Notes under the pieces: model-generated | What the model was told of the DNA's origin: nothing | The model's input: the letters and a program-made list of their open reading frames with translations, nothing else | Database searches by the model: none | Position numbers and translations under genes: made by a program | In this document: piece after piece, positions 1 through 11,331 of the stretch | How the letters are laid out: each line of letters starts with the position of its first letter | Position numbering within the stretch: the first letter of the stretch is position 1 | Assembly: GCA_946811695.1 (NCBI GenBank) | Contig: OX328124.1 | Coordinates: forward strand, 28,167,448 to 28,231,447 | Origin: Gonocerus acuteangulatus | Lineage: Eukaryota; Arthropoda; Insecta; Hemiptera; Coreidae | Length of the DNA: 64,000 bases | Direction of reading: 5' to 3'

Positions 1-579
1 GAATTGGTATTGTGGGTCCGGAGTAACCCCCCCCCCCTCCTAATGAACCGATTTAGTTTATTTTTACAACACATATTTACCTGTGGATTACCACTACGAA
101 TACCCAGTTTGGTCGAAATATACCAAAAATCACGACTGAGTGCCGAATTGGTATTGTGGGTCCGGAGTAAACCCCCCCTCCTAATGAACCGATTTAGTTT
201 ATTTTTACAACACATATTTACCTGTGGATTAAGACTACGAATACCGCGTTTGGCCGAAATATACCAAAAATCACGGCTGGTAGTGGCGAATTGGTATTAT
301 GGGTCCGGAGTAAACCCTCCGTCCTAATGAACCGATTTAGTTCATTTTTATATCTCACTTTTCTCTCTATATTACCACTACGAATACCAAGTTTCGTTGA
401 AATATAACAAATATGACGGCTGACATGGTCAAATTAGTGTTTTGGGTTCGGGGTAAACCCCCCTTCCGGTGGACCGACTTTGGTGGTTAACGAACTCGTT
501 CAATCGTTTGCTAATTGAATGCTATATACCAAGTTTCGTGACGAAAAAACAAAAACTCTGGCCGCTATCGTGTTAACAG

Positions 580-633
<54 letters not shown>

Positions 634-754
634 TTCAACGGGGGTCATTTTCGGTGTCTAATAGGTAGGATCGATAAAGATTTGAAGAAATTTTTCAAAA
701 ATTCCGTCATGAGTCCAACCTCAATAGCTACTTTCCTTCGGAGGAAAGTGCTAA
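1..754 (+). mobile_element. Helentron-like non-autonomous element, family A, copy 1 (left end cut by window)
   Basis: The right end has an 8-bp hairpin (ACTTTCCT at 730-737, loop TCGG, AGGAAAGT at 742-749) followed by G and CTAA at 751-754, the layout of a rolling-circle 3' terminus. The interior has a (TA)n run near 595-631 and about four direct repeats of roughly 143 bases starting near 1, 145, 288 and 430, each with a CCGGAGTAA-type motif and a C tract. The same sequence recurs inverted at 11151-12240, 18906-20025 and 31487-32455. There is no coding capacity; the frame at 4-327 just translates the tandem units. Confidence 0.75.
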
Positions 755-2890
755 AAAAAGCACTCTGTTGACGAAACTGAATGCTCGTTCACTTATGGCG
801 CTGCAAGCAGGAATACATAAGATGTCCCGTCCTAATTGTTGGAGCAACCGGAAATCCGTTTAATTATTTCGCCACCATTTTAATATATTTTGATCTGTGG
901 CACGGCAAAACTCCATTTTAACATTAACTAACTTGGTTGGTAACAATTAATGGTACCAGTTTATATATATATATTATAGAACTGTATGTCATCTTCAGCC
1001 TCAAAGCAATCCCACATATTGGTATGATATTCTGTCTGTGCGTCGTCAGGAGGAGAAGACAGTTCTTCTGAAACGTTTTCGCGGTTAATGCAATTTAACT
1101 GATCTTTTACCAGGCAGTATATTCCTTTGTTGAATAAGCGCTTGGACCTCTATTGTTTCTTCATTCTCTAATTTCATTAATTTTTCCCTTGAAATATGCA
1201 TGTGCAGCAGCACTAAATGATTCTTCCCTGCCTCAAACAGTAATGTGTTTAAAATCTTTTTAAATTCCATGAAGACGTTATTCTTCTTTTGCACTTTCCA
1301 AAATTTCTTCTATTGTTTTATAATTTTTTCGAATTGAAAGCAGCATATCAAATTTTGTGTTCAATCGTGAAGTGCACTATTGCTTAAAAGTCGAGTCCAA
1401 ATTCTGACGCCACTTCGTTTAACGTATTCAATTAAAGAATTAAAACGTGAATGTAATTGAAAAAAACAGGGGCTAAAATCAGGTTCAGAACATGAATACA
1501 ATTAATGCATGCGTTAAAAATTGATCACTTCCCATCATCCATCAGTCCCACCATTCCTGTCATCAGTCCCGAAGTGATAAAGAAAAGGAAATTTAAAGTT
1601 GTCACTGTGACTTGTGCAGATTCGTTTTAAACTCGTTCTTTCATAGCAACTCAAAACGTTTGCCAAGCAGGATAAGATAAACTAAGCGCATTCCACAAGT
1701 GTGTATAACTCAGCTCCTAGGCACGCTCAGTAAATAAGTTTGTTTAGGACCCTTTTCTGAGAGATGTGACAAAATTAACCTACAGCAATAGAATAAATAC
1801 AAACAATTATATCTTTTATTTTTTGTTATCTCCAGACTTATTAATCTAACAAAAATGTTCTGCTAAATAGGGGAGAATTGGATAAAACCGGGATCTGGCA
1901 ATTTTGGCTAACTTAGTACTGTTATCTGTCGGAAAATGCATGAAACTAGTAGCAGACTTCCGCTTTATTATTTGGAGATATCAGAAAGGCAGTGCAGCAT
2001 TTTTGTTCTTTGAAGCCGAAATTTGTAAAAATTCAAGCACAGGACGTTTGATATTTACTACCCCGATTTTACTCTGTGCTTTCTGATTGTTTGACGATTT
2101 GTGTTAGTTAAGTCCAACATTTGATAACACATTGGTTCTTGTTTAAGTTACAACTGAAGATTGAAGAAGAAAAAAAACAGAAAAGAAATCCTTAAAGCTG
2201 AAACAACTTTCAAAACATGGAAGAAAAAGAAGTTCTGCCTTAAAACCGATTTATTGGCATAAGATGAACACGACATGGAATAACAACATGGACCAGGGGG
2301 GAAAAATAATTTATTTTCCTCCAAAATATATTTCTTTCACACTCAAAAATATTTATATTTGGAACTAAAGAACTAATTTATCATTCAAATAGAAACTGAA
2401 GCAATTTTATTCATGTAGCTCTTTAGGAAAAAACAAAAACCCTTTCGGACCCAATTTTGTCCGACTTTTCCCTACTTATTTTTAGCAGTTCTGAAGGAAT
2501 TAAGGGGCTGAACTCATGAATGAATTTTTAAAAAGTCTTTATTTTATTCTTATTTTTTTATGACAAGCTTTATTGTTTTATAAATAATGTTCCCAATTAT
2601 GAATAGTTTTTTTTTTTTTTTTTTTTTTTTGTTTATATGGTTTTGCATAATGGTTAGCTTTGTTTGCACATAGACTTAAAAAGCAAATCACCACGTTGTG
2701 AACTCTTTAATAAATAAATAAGTAATGTCTTCTTATTTTCATTGATTAGACCTAGACCGAAAATGTCTCCTGTTAAAATGTATTTATATAAATATGGGTT
2801 TGTCTGTTAACATGGAGAGGTGCCACAATTTATTTTGATGTCAAACTTGGTATATAGCTTTCATGTAATTATTAATTAATTTTATTAATA
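755..2890. other. AT-rich sequence without recognised genes
   Basis: No gene, RNA or known repeat was recognised. Only short frames occur and none resembles a known protein. A poly-T tract of about 22 bases lies near 2609-2630. The stretch is downstream of the DRAM gene's terminal exon, and I could not show that any of it is transcribed. Confidence 0.4.
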
Positions 2891-2891
2891 T

Positions 2892-2980
2892 GCTCAGGGC
2901 TCGTTGAGAAAATTCCCTGTTATACTAAGAATGTCAGCGCTACTGGTCCAGATGCCTATCACCGTAAAAAATAAAAACAA
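2892..2980 (+). mobile_element. 5'-truncated tRNA-derived SINE
   Basis: The stretch matches the body and tail of the fuller tRNA-SINE at 52881-53081: GCTCAGGGCTCG, then GAGAAAATTCC, then a GTCAGCGCTA block and an A-rich end (CCGTAAAAAATAAAA). The tRNA-like head with A and B boxes is missing, as expected for incomplete reverse transcription. Divergence is clear but the block order is kept. Confidence 0.65.
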
Positions 2981-4033
2981 ACATTTTTTTTTTTAATTGC
3001 AGCAAAACTCGACACACATCCAGCTCATCTAAAGAAAAATGTGTTATCAAAGTACTCTAAGTCGAGCTATATACCAAATTTAAAACAAGTTTCGATTGTT
3101 ATATAAACCAGGAAAAATTAATCATTGGACATGAGAGGGTTAAAGGATAAAAAATGAAGTCGTTTTTTTATTAACTTAATAAATAAAATTGTCTTTTTTT
3201 TATTTATAATAAATATGTCATATGAGAGAACACTTCATATTAAAGATAAGATAATAAATAATTAATCAATCACAGAATTCAAAAAGCTATATATACATGA
3301 CTCATTTTTTCTTGAAATAGTCTTATTTTTAATAAAAATTATCTAATATCTAAACAGTCAAATATTGTTCATGTACCGGTCTCAGTATTCCTTTATCTGA
3401 ATGGTACCTAATTACAAAAAAATTCCAAGCGGGATGGCGTGTTAATGAAAGATTTTCAATTCGATGTTGTTGGCCTTTCTTTCAGACCTTCATTAAAAAT
3501 TCTCTTTAAATAAAGTGAGCAAACAAAAGTGAAAATGAGAACATCGAATATATTTCGAAATTATGTTAAAAAAATTAAGTTATTAATTCTTTGCCTTTTT
3601 GTGTAAAAAATGAAGAGACCCTTTTACGTCTTAAAAAAAAGTAAGCGCATTAACTGTAACTCATCAAATAAAGAATTCCAGATGGTAGAACAATTTTAAT
3701 CATAATTATAATGAAATCTAAATATGTATCCTAAAATAACAATATTTTATCACTAGTTTTGATTATAACAAATAAAATTATATTAAAAAAATTAAAAATA
3801 CATACAATATAAAAAGAACAATACATACATCTCAATTTTAAATAAATAAAACTAGAATAAGCAAGGAACTTGAAAAACATAGTTATAAGTTTTTTTTTTT
3901 TTTTTTTTTTTTAATTTTCTTAATGAAACAGATAAGCATTCTGTACATATGTCATTTAAAGTCAAATAAAATAAAATGTATAGTATGTATTAGTTCGTAC
4001 TAAAATTCTTGATGAAAAATGAAAATATATTTC
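2981..4033. other. AT-rich sequence without recognised genes
   Basis: Very AT-rich, with homopolymer runs (T run near 3890-3912) and scattered AATAAA-like words. No gene or known repeat was recognised. Confidence 0.4.
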
Positions 4034-4040
4034 ATGCATA

Positions 4041-4202
4041 GCCACGTTGAATACACCGGTTCCCGTAGATCACAGAAGTTAAGCAACGTCGGGCGTGGTC
4101 AGAACCTGAATGGGTGACCGACCACGTGCTGTTGGCATTAGAAAAGGGTGGCAACCTGTAGATAGCCCGGCGCTAATAGCCAAGTTTTAGATGCACCGTT
4201 AG

Positions 4203-4247
<45 letters not shown>
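4041..4247 (+). mobile_element. 5S rRNA-derived SINE (SINE3 type) with A tail and (TA)n
   Basis: The first 100 bases or so follow 5S rRNA, with CCACGTTGAATACACCGG, GAAGTTAAGCAACGTCGGGC and GGGTGACCG, which hold the internal RNA polymerase III promoter. They are followed by a non-5S tail with CGGCGCTAATAGCC, poly-A to 4218 and a TA run. ATGCAT occurs at both flanks (4034-4039 and just after the TA run), a possible short target duplication. The tail is shared with the tRNA-derived SINEs here, so both heads probably use the same partner LINE machinery (inference). It is not a functional 5S gene. Confidence 0.85.
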
Positions 4248-4250
<3 letters not shown>

Positions 4251-4734
4251 GCATGTATCTACGGTCAAAATCCCAGGTTAAAAAAACATAAATAAGTAAA
4301 CTCATTACTATTCTCATGATACATAAAAAATGTCGATAATTAAATCTTAACTTTAACGCAAGTACAAATAATTAAGAATAATGAGATTGGTGTTTTTATA
4401 TCATGGACCAAGATTTGGGATAAAAGTTGTAATTTTTGAGGGAATCGCACAACAAGGATATGTATGTCATCATCCTTAAATTCTCCTTGTTAAGAGATCT
4501 GCTGTAGATAAGAATCTATCGTATAGATACTGTAAACATTGTATTTTAATACATGTGTGTTAGCACTCATTACAAACGTTTTACAGAATTCCTACCGTTA
4601 ATTTGAATTGTTCGGAATTTTAAAAACAAACAGTGAGATCAATTTGCACAAAAGAAAAATAATCTTAATTTTAAAAATAAAAATCAAATAGCCTTTAAAA
4701 CATTATTTTTGTAATTAATTAATATTTAACAGAA

Positions 4735-5010
4735 GCGGGTGTGGCTAAAGTGGTAGAGCACATGATCCATATTTTGGGGGACCCGAGTTTAAAACTTGGC
4801 GGCAAAAGAAACATTTTATTTTCTAGTGTGATTGTTCTGGGGCCCAAAATTACTGTTTGGGCCAACCCTAGACCCATCCAGACGTTGATGAATACCAGGC
4901 ATCCAGAGAAAAGTACTACCCACACTATCTCCCTGGTCTCCAAGAATCAGATGCCAGTACAGAATCTGGGCCTTTGGGCTCTCGTCACCAAAGGGACTGA
5001 TTTTGTTTTA
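4735..5010 (+). mobile_element. tRNA-derived SINE, second family
   Basis: The head GGGTGTGGCTAAAGTGG followed by TAGAGCAC looks like a tRNA A-box region, and GAGTTTAAAACTTGG sits in the B-box position. The body, with CCACACTATCTCCCT and GAATCAGAT words, matches in order the inverted copy at 21882-22212 and the decayed copy at 14965-15185. The frames at 4719-5013 on both strands are by-products of this repeat. Confidence 0.65.
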
Positions 5011-5342
5011 TAACATCACTGTTTTTATAACAATGAAGACCAAAACTTTATTGTTTTATTAGACTTCCCTTCTTGTTCTAATGAACGTTTTTAGAACAAT
5101 TTAAGCATTCTTAAAACTTAAATCAGTCAATTAGTTTAATTCATCAACATCTGTCTCAAATCTTTGTAGAATTCAAAACAAATCATCTTCTGCTTAGATG
5201 TGAATCTGAAAGGCTCAATTTATTAACCTATTCTTCCTAACAGTGTCATGAACATAAAAGCTATGTTAAAAACTAAATAATCACAGACTTTTTCAGCATT
5301 TAATTCCACAAATTGAGTGGATTTTTTTTTCTGTTTATTCTT

Positions 5343-5417
5343 CTAAAATGTAGAAAACCTCTTCATGTCCAAATTAAAAACTGGCTTGATGTTACTTGGA
5401 GCACTTATTCCTTCAAT
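5343..5417 (-). CDS. DRAM2: DRAM-family protein, terminal coding exon
   Basis: On the minus strand a long pyrimidine tract ending in CAG (5418-5432) precedes an open stretch of 24 codons starting IEGISAPSN and ending KRFSTF before TAG (5343-5345). It joins in phase 0 to the donor of the exon at 8125-8285. It supplies the hydrophilic C-terminal tail after the last membrane segment, where DRAM2 proteins also have a short, poorly conserved tail. Assignment therefore rests on the splice signals, phase and position rather than on similarity. An AATAAA word lies at 5334-5339, only a few bases after the stop; the real poly-A site is probably further downstream. Confidence 0.7.
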   Translation of the reverse strand: MEGISAPSNIKPVFNLDMKRFSTF

Positions 5418-5567
5418 CTGAAAAAAAAAGTCTTTAAATTATGAAGTGTAGGCAAACATTTTATGCAAAAAACATGCCTAATGTTATTAACCTGTTAACC
5501 GGTTGTCAAAGAGCTAAAATATTTCTCCTAAATGCCTGTAAGCTATTTAAAATGAATCAGCAGTAAT

Positions 5568-5570
<3 letters not shown>

Positions 5571-5634
<64 letters not shown>
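5571..5634. repeat. (TA)n microsatellite
   Basis: An uninterrupted TA dinucleotide tract of about 64 bases within the last intron of the DRAM gene, just before a LINE 3' fragment. Confidence 0.95.
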
Positions 5635-5637
<3 letters not shown>

Positions 5638-5719
5638 AATTATGATTATTAATAAATCTTTAATTTTACTGAAGAAAAAATGAATTTAATAATTAACTAA
5701 AGAAATATAAAATTATTAT

Positions 5720-6247
5720 TAAATTTAATGTTAAAATGTTTATTAAACCATGGATAAATGAACTTTCATTCTCTACTTACTCACGGACACCTAATGACTA
5801 GACAAGACGCACCAACATGTAGACAATGCAACCAACTCCTAACTATAAGACATATACTTACAGACTGTCGAAGAAGAGAACAATTAAACATACCCACTGA
5901 CCTTACAGAACTCTTGTCCGATGGTAGCCATTATTTGAATCAGATATTTAAATATTTACAAACTATACATATATATCACACAATTTAACGAACTCATGAA
6001 AATTTTTACTCTGTCATTTTTTTTATAACTTCCTTACTTTTATTTTATTTTATTTTTTAATTTATTTTATATTTTATTTTTGGCTTTTAAATCTATTTGA
6101 TACTTTTTCTGAAATTATATTTATTTCCTTTATGTTATGATTATGCATTATAATTTATTTAATAATATTATCTTTTTGTTCAGAGCTGACGTTTCCATAT
6201 AGACTTACTAAGTTGCGATCAAGCAGTAAATAAATAAATAAATAAAA
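5720..6247 (+). mobile_element. 3' end of a LINE (non-LTR retrotransposon), broken
   Basis: The frame at 5758-5988 carries HGHLMTRQ and a CRQCNQLLTIRHILTDC motif (C-x2-C, then H-x4-C). This is the C-terminal zinc-knuckle region that follows the RNase H domain in I/Jockey/R1-type LINEs. After its stop come about 250 bases of AT-rich 3' UTR and a TAAA-repeat tail (6227-6247), typical of target-primed integration. Endonuclease and reverse transcriptase are absent, so it is a dead 5'-truncated copy in an intron of the DRAM gene. Confidence 0.7.
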
Positions 6248-6904
6248 ATGAACTTTCAATTCTTTATATCATTTCTAAGTTTAGTTTCTTATCATTGCTT
6301 GAGATGTCGACAGTTATTGTTAACAAGTTTCTCAAAAATAAAGAGTCATGTGCTTCTCAAGCAGCATTTTTCCTGTTTCTGGATCCTAACAAAGATTCAA
6401 GAACTTCGGAATAGTTTTAACTTACCCAGGATCTATGAAAGGAAGTTTGTAATTCACTGCACTCAAATGACTCATTAACCCAAATGAATCAAATAGAATT
6501 GATAAGACAACTGAATAACATTGAATGAAAGTTTTCGTAAACCGACTGAATGATACCTGAGTTACAACTGGCATAATTAACTTATTAGTGTTAACCCCAG
6601 AGGTAAGACTGGAGTGACACATTTTTACAATGCTTTTAAATTAATTTGCTTAAGCAATCTTTAAAAAAATACTAGGTATACTAAGGTGATCCCAGAAAGT
6701 CAGTATTTTTTGCGTTACTTCTTGTTTTTAACAAATATATTATATATTCTTAAAGTCATTTTAAAGTTGAAGTCAATAAATTAAGGAACAAAAAAAAAAA
6801 AGAAAAAACTAATGACCTAACATTTGATTAATATGTACATAGCACATTTTGCAGATCAAATATAGAACCATTTTCAACATCAACTAGTTTCTAAGTTATT
6901 AATA

Positions 6905-6905
<1 letters not shown>

Positions 6906-6966
<61 letters not shown>
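6906..6966. repeat. (TA)n microsatellite
   Basis: A pure TA tract of about 60 bases. Predicted YIYIYI frames over it are translations of the microsatellite. Confidence 0.95.
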
Positions 6967-6970
<4 letters not shown>

Positions 6971-7036
6971 ACATACATAAAAACATACATATATACAGTA
7001 AATAGTCTAAGGGGTAAGGTGCACCAGTAAATGTAC

Positions 7037-7253
7037 TGTTGTCATACCTGTTGGTGGAGACCGTCGTCACTGGCATTGGTGTGAGTACTGTGAGCGAGTG
7101 CTTTTGATGAAGGAGTACATCATTAAAAAGCCACTGTTAAGTTAGTAATAACTTAATAGTGGCTTGAGCATGATGTAATTATGTTGAAAGCGCTCATCCA
7201 CAGTACTCACACCGATGCCAGTGACAACGGTCTCCACCAACAGATATGTCAAC
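7037..7253. mobile_element. Foldback / MITE-like inverted repeat
   Basis: The left arm CTGTTGGTGGAGACC (from 7048) continues with TCACTGGCATTGGTGTGAG. The right arm is its imperfect reverse complement and ends GGTCTCCACCAACAG at 7243. A second internal hairpin (AGCCACTGTTAAGTTA against TAACTTAATAGTGGCT) sits near 7130-7165. There is no coding capacity. Confidence 0.7.
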
Positions 7254-7264
7254 ATTCATGTATT

Positions 7265-7407
7265 TTTTTTTTTTTTTTAACGGCGCATCTCTGGCGGACA
7301 AATCTGGCCATTAGCGCCGACATCCAGGGTGCAGCCAGGAATTTTCTCAACCATCATCTCCCGCTTATGTATCTAAGGCACTAGCCACTAGACCGTGGGA
7401 GACCCCC
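7265..7407 (-). mobile_element. tRNA-derived SINE, minus orientation
   Basis: Read on the minus strand it starts with GGTCTCCCACGGTCTAGTGG (A-box region), then AAGCGGGAGATG, and ends in the shared tail and a poly-A (the T run at 7260-7278 on plus). The B-box segment is deleted compared with 52881-53081. ATGTATTT occurs at both flanks, a probable target-site duplication. It has the same sense as the DRAM gene. Confidence 0.75.
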
Positions 7408-8124
7408 GTGTATGTATTTATATAAAAATTTCATTCCCACGGTTTTAATTTAATAATTAGTTTTAAATTAATTTCTATATATTAGTACTAAAATATTTGA
7501 TATTAATTATAAATGCATAGATATATTCAATGTATATATATATATATATGTATTTATATTTTATTTATTAATTAGCCTGCAGGAATAGAGATCTGCTCCT
7601 AAATAAATGATTCAAAATAATAAAATAACAAAAATTTGAAATTAGAGTTAAATAAGATCTAATAAAAGAAAAGCCTAATTTTCTCCAAAAATAACATTTT
7701 TCCAGGAAAGAAAATAAATCAGTCAACAATTATCATGAGATTATTTATTTATTTATTTTTTTGTGTCCCGCTTCAATGGCGACAACACAAAGAACAGTAT
7801 CCTCCGAACTTAGCTATCCCAGGAAATCAGCATGGTTATTGGTGTTGGAAGTGTGTGTGGTTATGTAATGGTTTAGACTTATGGTTCATGAGATTAATCA
7901 TTTTTTAGTTGAATGTCCTTGTGGGATAAATGTGGTTGCTATTTAATAAGAATAAGTTACTTCCTTAATGATTACTTAAGGAAGGAATTAAGTTTAACAT
8001 GTCACAATCGTTTATTCTTAGAGTATTTATTCTCATATATTTCCTTGTTCACCATATCAAAACCAATACAAATAACTTTTCACAAAAACGTTAAAATATA
8101 ATTGGATTAATATCTTGTACTCAC

Positions 8125-8285
8125 ATGAATCTCTGGCCTGTTCACTCTCATACACTTGAATTCAGGAAAGAATGTAAGCACGAGGCAGCTCTGTGTCAGG
8201 GCGAGGAGCCATTCTGCGGTTGTACTAATTAAATGCGAATCGTATCCAGGATCTGATGGTTTCCAATGCATGGTGTCTTCAGGAC
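8125..8285 (-). CDS. DRAM2: DRAM-family protein, penultimate coding exon
   Basis: Minus-strand translation gives HWKPSDPGYDSHLISTTAEW, matching the extracellular/luminal HWNPEDKGY...TTAAEW region of DRAM2, then a hydrophobic run (LLALTQSCLVLTFF) for the last membrane helix and a basic stretch EFKCMRVNRPEIH. The donor is GTGAGT at 8119-8124. The acceptor is ambiguous by 9 bases: TTTTGAG before 8285 (better pyrimidine context) or GAAG before 8276. Both keep the frame, adding or dropping three residues (G/D, P, E region). It accepts phase 1 from the exon at 14281-14404 and ends in phase 0. The STTAEW motif looks nearer DRAM2 than DRAM1. Confidence 0.9.
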
Positions 8286-9026
8286 CTCAAAATAAAACAG
8301 ATATTTATATTAATAAGAATCTCCACAAAAATAATAAGAACAATATATTTGTACAAGAAAGACGATTATAGTTGAGTTAGGGGAAATAAAAAAAAGTACT
8401 TGTTTAACATCTCTACATGGTTGAGAAACATGTTTTTGATGTAGACTCCATAAAGTTTACTAAGCGTGCAATAATTTATTTTTATTTTATTTAAATTTAC
8501 TATTTGTAAACGGCAACTTTGGCTTAAATTTGTGCTTTGCATTTGTACTTTGTCAGTTTATAAAAATGTAAGTGGTTAGATGAAATAATACATCAAAATA
8601 AAAAATAAGAACATAAAAAATAAAACAGTTAACCGATTTGAGTCTCATAGCCACTTTTGTGACAACAGGCTGGCATGCCCATGGCCTGAGAGCCACTTTA
8701 GTGACAAGGCCATTTCTTTGCTTCGGAAAGCCATCACATTGACAGCTTTTTGTGATATATAGTGGTAAATTTTGTAAGCTCTAGTCACTCTTATACCCAC
8801 TAGAGTTCAAATACAGTTTGAACCTATTGAATGGGGGTTTCCCTTTGCTGCCTGGTCCCTTTGCATAGTTTCGGTGCCTCTGCATGGCCTTATATTTACC
8901 AGTTGAAATGAACATAGAGATCATATTCCATAAATTTTATACCAAGGCCGAGATATTTGACTTAATATTATTTTTAAAAACATAATTTGAATTTCTTCTA
9001 CTATATATTTGTCAAATACCACTCAC
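8286..9026. other. Intronic sequence with an unclassified repeat-like block
   Basis: AT-rich intron. At about 8629-8900 there is a more GC-rich block in which GAGCCACTTTAGTGACAAGG and a variant (ATAGCCACTTTTGTGACAAC) occur within 50 bases of each other, suggesting an old repeat. No family was recognised and no coding was seen. Confidence 0.35.
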
Positions 9027-10131
9027 TCACTCACTCACTCATCTATCAACGCCCAGCCCAAACCGCTCGACAGAAAATTTTGAAATTTTGCATGGACACT
9101 TCCTATATAACGTAGGCGCTCGCTAAGAAAGGATTTTTTGATATATTATTATTTTAAGCATTTTTAGGGGGGTTTAAAGTTTGAGTTGGTTAGAGAAGGC
9201 AAGCCTAGGCAGCCGTTACCTTACATTATCTATCTCATAGTTTTATTTCTAATTGAGGTTAATTTCAACTATGATGGCAGACCTTGAATTACTAGAAATT
9301 AACCGTCCCTCATAGAGTTTTAATTGCGTTTCTTTTCTGCCTGTCCCCGTCAGATAGGCTTGCCATATTTTTGGAGAGTTAAACCGATACACATTAATAT
9401 GGGATGGGCATACCAGGGGGGGGGGGGATAAAAAGAGTACAAATTATGAGCAAAATGGTTGGTGAGTTTTAAGCCTAGCAACTAACGGGAAGGGTGAATC
9501 CTAAACTGTTAGTCTACCCAAACCTTAAAAATAAGAACGGAACGTTATTTGCTACTTTATTTTCTTAAAACAATCTCTCAGCCAAATAGTAGTGTCTGGC
9601 AGCTGGGAGCGCTGTGCAGGTAGTTCCAGCGTTTTACAGTTAGATTACTTCTCATTTCTTTGACACTGTGAGCAGTAGTAAAAATGTTAATTGTAGAAAA
9701 GTAACCGATTTAAAAAAGATTCTTATAAACATGAATTCATTACTTTTTACATCTTACAGCCTTATCCGGGACATTGATAAAACTGGGCGGGACACCGAAA
9801 CAATTGCAAAATACCGGGACAGTCCCGGTCAAACTATGATGTATGGCATATCCTTAGGTTTTCCAGGCGAGGTAATAATATCCGGAACCCTTGCACAGCA
9901 TCCTCGCCTATAACCTTGGTAATACTCGTAAATATATTGGGTGTTACCATATGACTTCTTGGAAACATAAACTTTTAAATTTTAACGCCCATTGAATAAA
10001 ATATAGTATGACGGGAACCGTGCTGTAATAAACTGCACAGAATTGTATAGTAACGTAATTTTAATGAAACATTATTTAACGCAATAAAATAACTACTTAT
10101 CTGCCGTGACGAAGCACGGGTATTCAGCTAG
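9027..10131 (+). mobile_element. Helitron-type element with canonical 3' terminus (5' limit uncertain)
   Basis: The right end shows CCGTGACGAAGCACGG (an imperfect hairpin, 10104-10119), then GTATTCAG and CTAG at 10128-10131, followed by T. This hairpin plus CTAG|T is the classical Helitron 3' signature. The body has a (CACT)n/ACTCACTC start near 9023, a G tract at 9415-9428 and no open helicase frame. The 5' boundary is a guess; the interval could contain more than one element. Confidence 0.5.
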
Positions 10132-10331
10132 TTTTATATAATTAAAGGAAATTAAAAATTAAATAAAAACATTTTCAAGCCATCCGTTGACTATTTCTAC
10201 CATATATTAGAAGTTTGTTCGAGTCGACATGTACATGTAAATGATCCCGTCCTCTGTGGTTTGTCACTAATAAATGCTAATAACTAAGTGAGAAATAATT
10301 AATCATTAAATGACCCTTTGCTAAAATTTTT

Positions 10332-10710
10332 TAGACTTATCTAATAAGGCGGAAGGTCAATAACTACGCCACACACTTTCACACTTTTTATTAGACTTCA
10401 CTACATGTTTTGCGCCATTTTGGCGCCTCGTCAGGGGATCTGGAAATTAAAATCAATTTTAAAGATATGACAGATCGATTATTGATCAGCTGACTATTTG
10501 ACACCATAATGGATTCGTTCAGTCAATGACCAGTCTAGACGAGGCCCTGCTAGTGGAAGGTTCTCCTCCTCAAGTGGAGGCTGAAGTTATGTTTTAAGTA
10601 TATTCCCCTGAAGAGGCGCCAAAATGGCGCGAAACATGTAGGGAAGTCTAATAAAAAGTGTGAAAGTGTGTGGCGTAGTTATTGATCTTCCGCCTAATTC
10701 GATAAGTCTA
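10332..10710. mobile_element. Inverted-repeat element with hammerhead-like core in each arm
   Basis: The left arm (from AGACTTATCTAATAAGGCGG at 10333) and right arm (ending CGATAAGTCTA near 10710) are imperfect reverse complements for about 110 bases, with AACTACGCCACACACTTTC against its complement. The unique centre is about 150 bases. Each arm carries a GCGCC-AAAAT-GGCGC hairpin between a CTGANGA box and a GAAAC-like box. It lies between two Helitron 3' ends pointing towards each other (10131 and 10901). Confidence 0.75.
10603..10645 (+). ncRNA. Hammerhead-ribozyme-like motif (type I layout)
   Basis: In order: TTCCC (stem I, 5' strand), CTGAAGA (core CUGANGA) at 10608-10614, one extra G, hairpin GCGCC/GGCGC with loop AAAAT, GAAAC at 10631-10635, ATGTA containing a very short self-complementary stem III and the GTA cleavage triplet (10638-10640), then GGGAA pairing with TTCCC. 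All core positions of the hammerhead are present; the extra purine after CUGANGA is a deviation. The left-arm copy on the minus strand (10398-10440) has AAAAC for GAAAC and is probably dead. Confidence 0.55.
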
Positions 10711-10900
10711 AGTAAGAAATGTTTTGTACATTTTTTAAATTTTATTTTGTTCATTATGCATGAATAATTCAAATTCCTATCATAAACTAAAATTATATAT
10801 TGCAAGTATGCTGTAAAAAGAACTTTGCTAGGAAGGTTTTGTCTTTGGCAGATGAGTTCAATACACAACACCTTATGATCTTGGCACCATGAAATGTACA

Positions 10901-11145
10901 CTAGCTGACTACCCGTGCTTCACCACGGCCGATAACTAGTTTTTATATTGCGTTAAATAAGGTGTGATCAAAATTAACGCTATTACATCATTTTGTTCAG
11001 CTTATTATTGCGCGGACTTTAGAGTTAAAAAAAAAGTATTCATTTTATTTTTACTTTATCATCCCATTATTACTATGCATATTTTAGGGAGGGGTTTTAT
11101 ACAGGCTATCGCCCTTTTCTAGCTTTGGATATCTAGGGATGTATT
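10901..11145 (-). mobile_element. Helitron-type 3' end, minus orientation
   Basis: On the minus strand the hairpin CCGTGGTGAAGCACGG is followed by GTAGTCAG and CTAG at 10904-10901, then T. It is the same terminus as at 10131, in opposite orientation. The body to the right is AT-rich and non-coding; the extent to 11145 is a guess limited by the next element. Confidence 0.55.
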
Positions 11146-11150
11146 CCTTT

Positions 11151-11271
11151 TTAGCACTTTCCTCCGAAGGAAAGTAGCTATTGAGGTTGGACTCATGACG
11201 GAATTTTTGAAAAATTTCTTCAAATCTTTATCGATCCTACCTAGTAGACACCGAAAATGACCCCCGTTAAA

Positions 11272-11331
<60 letters not shown>

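Noticed and set aside
4041..4160. A 5S rRNA gene
   Set aside because: Only part of the 5S sequence is present, it has internal changes, and it continues into a SINE tail and poly-A.
9014..9060. (CACT)n microsatellite as a separate locus
   Set aside because: It is a short run at the start of what looks like a Helitron-type body, so it is noted there.
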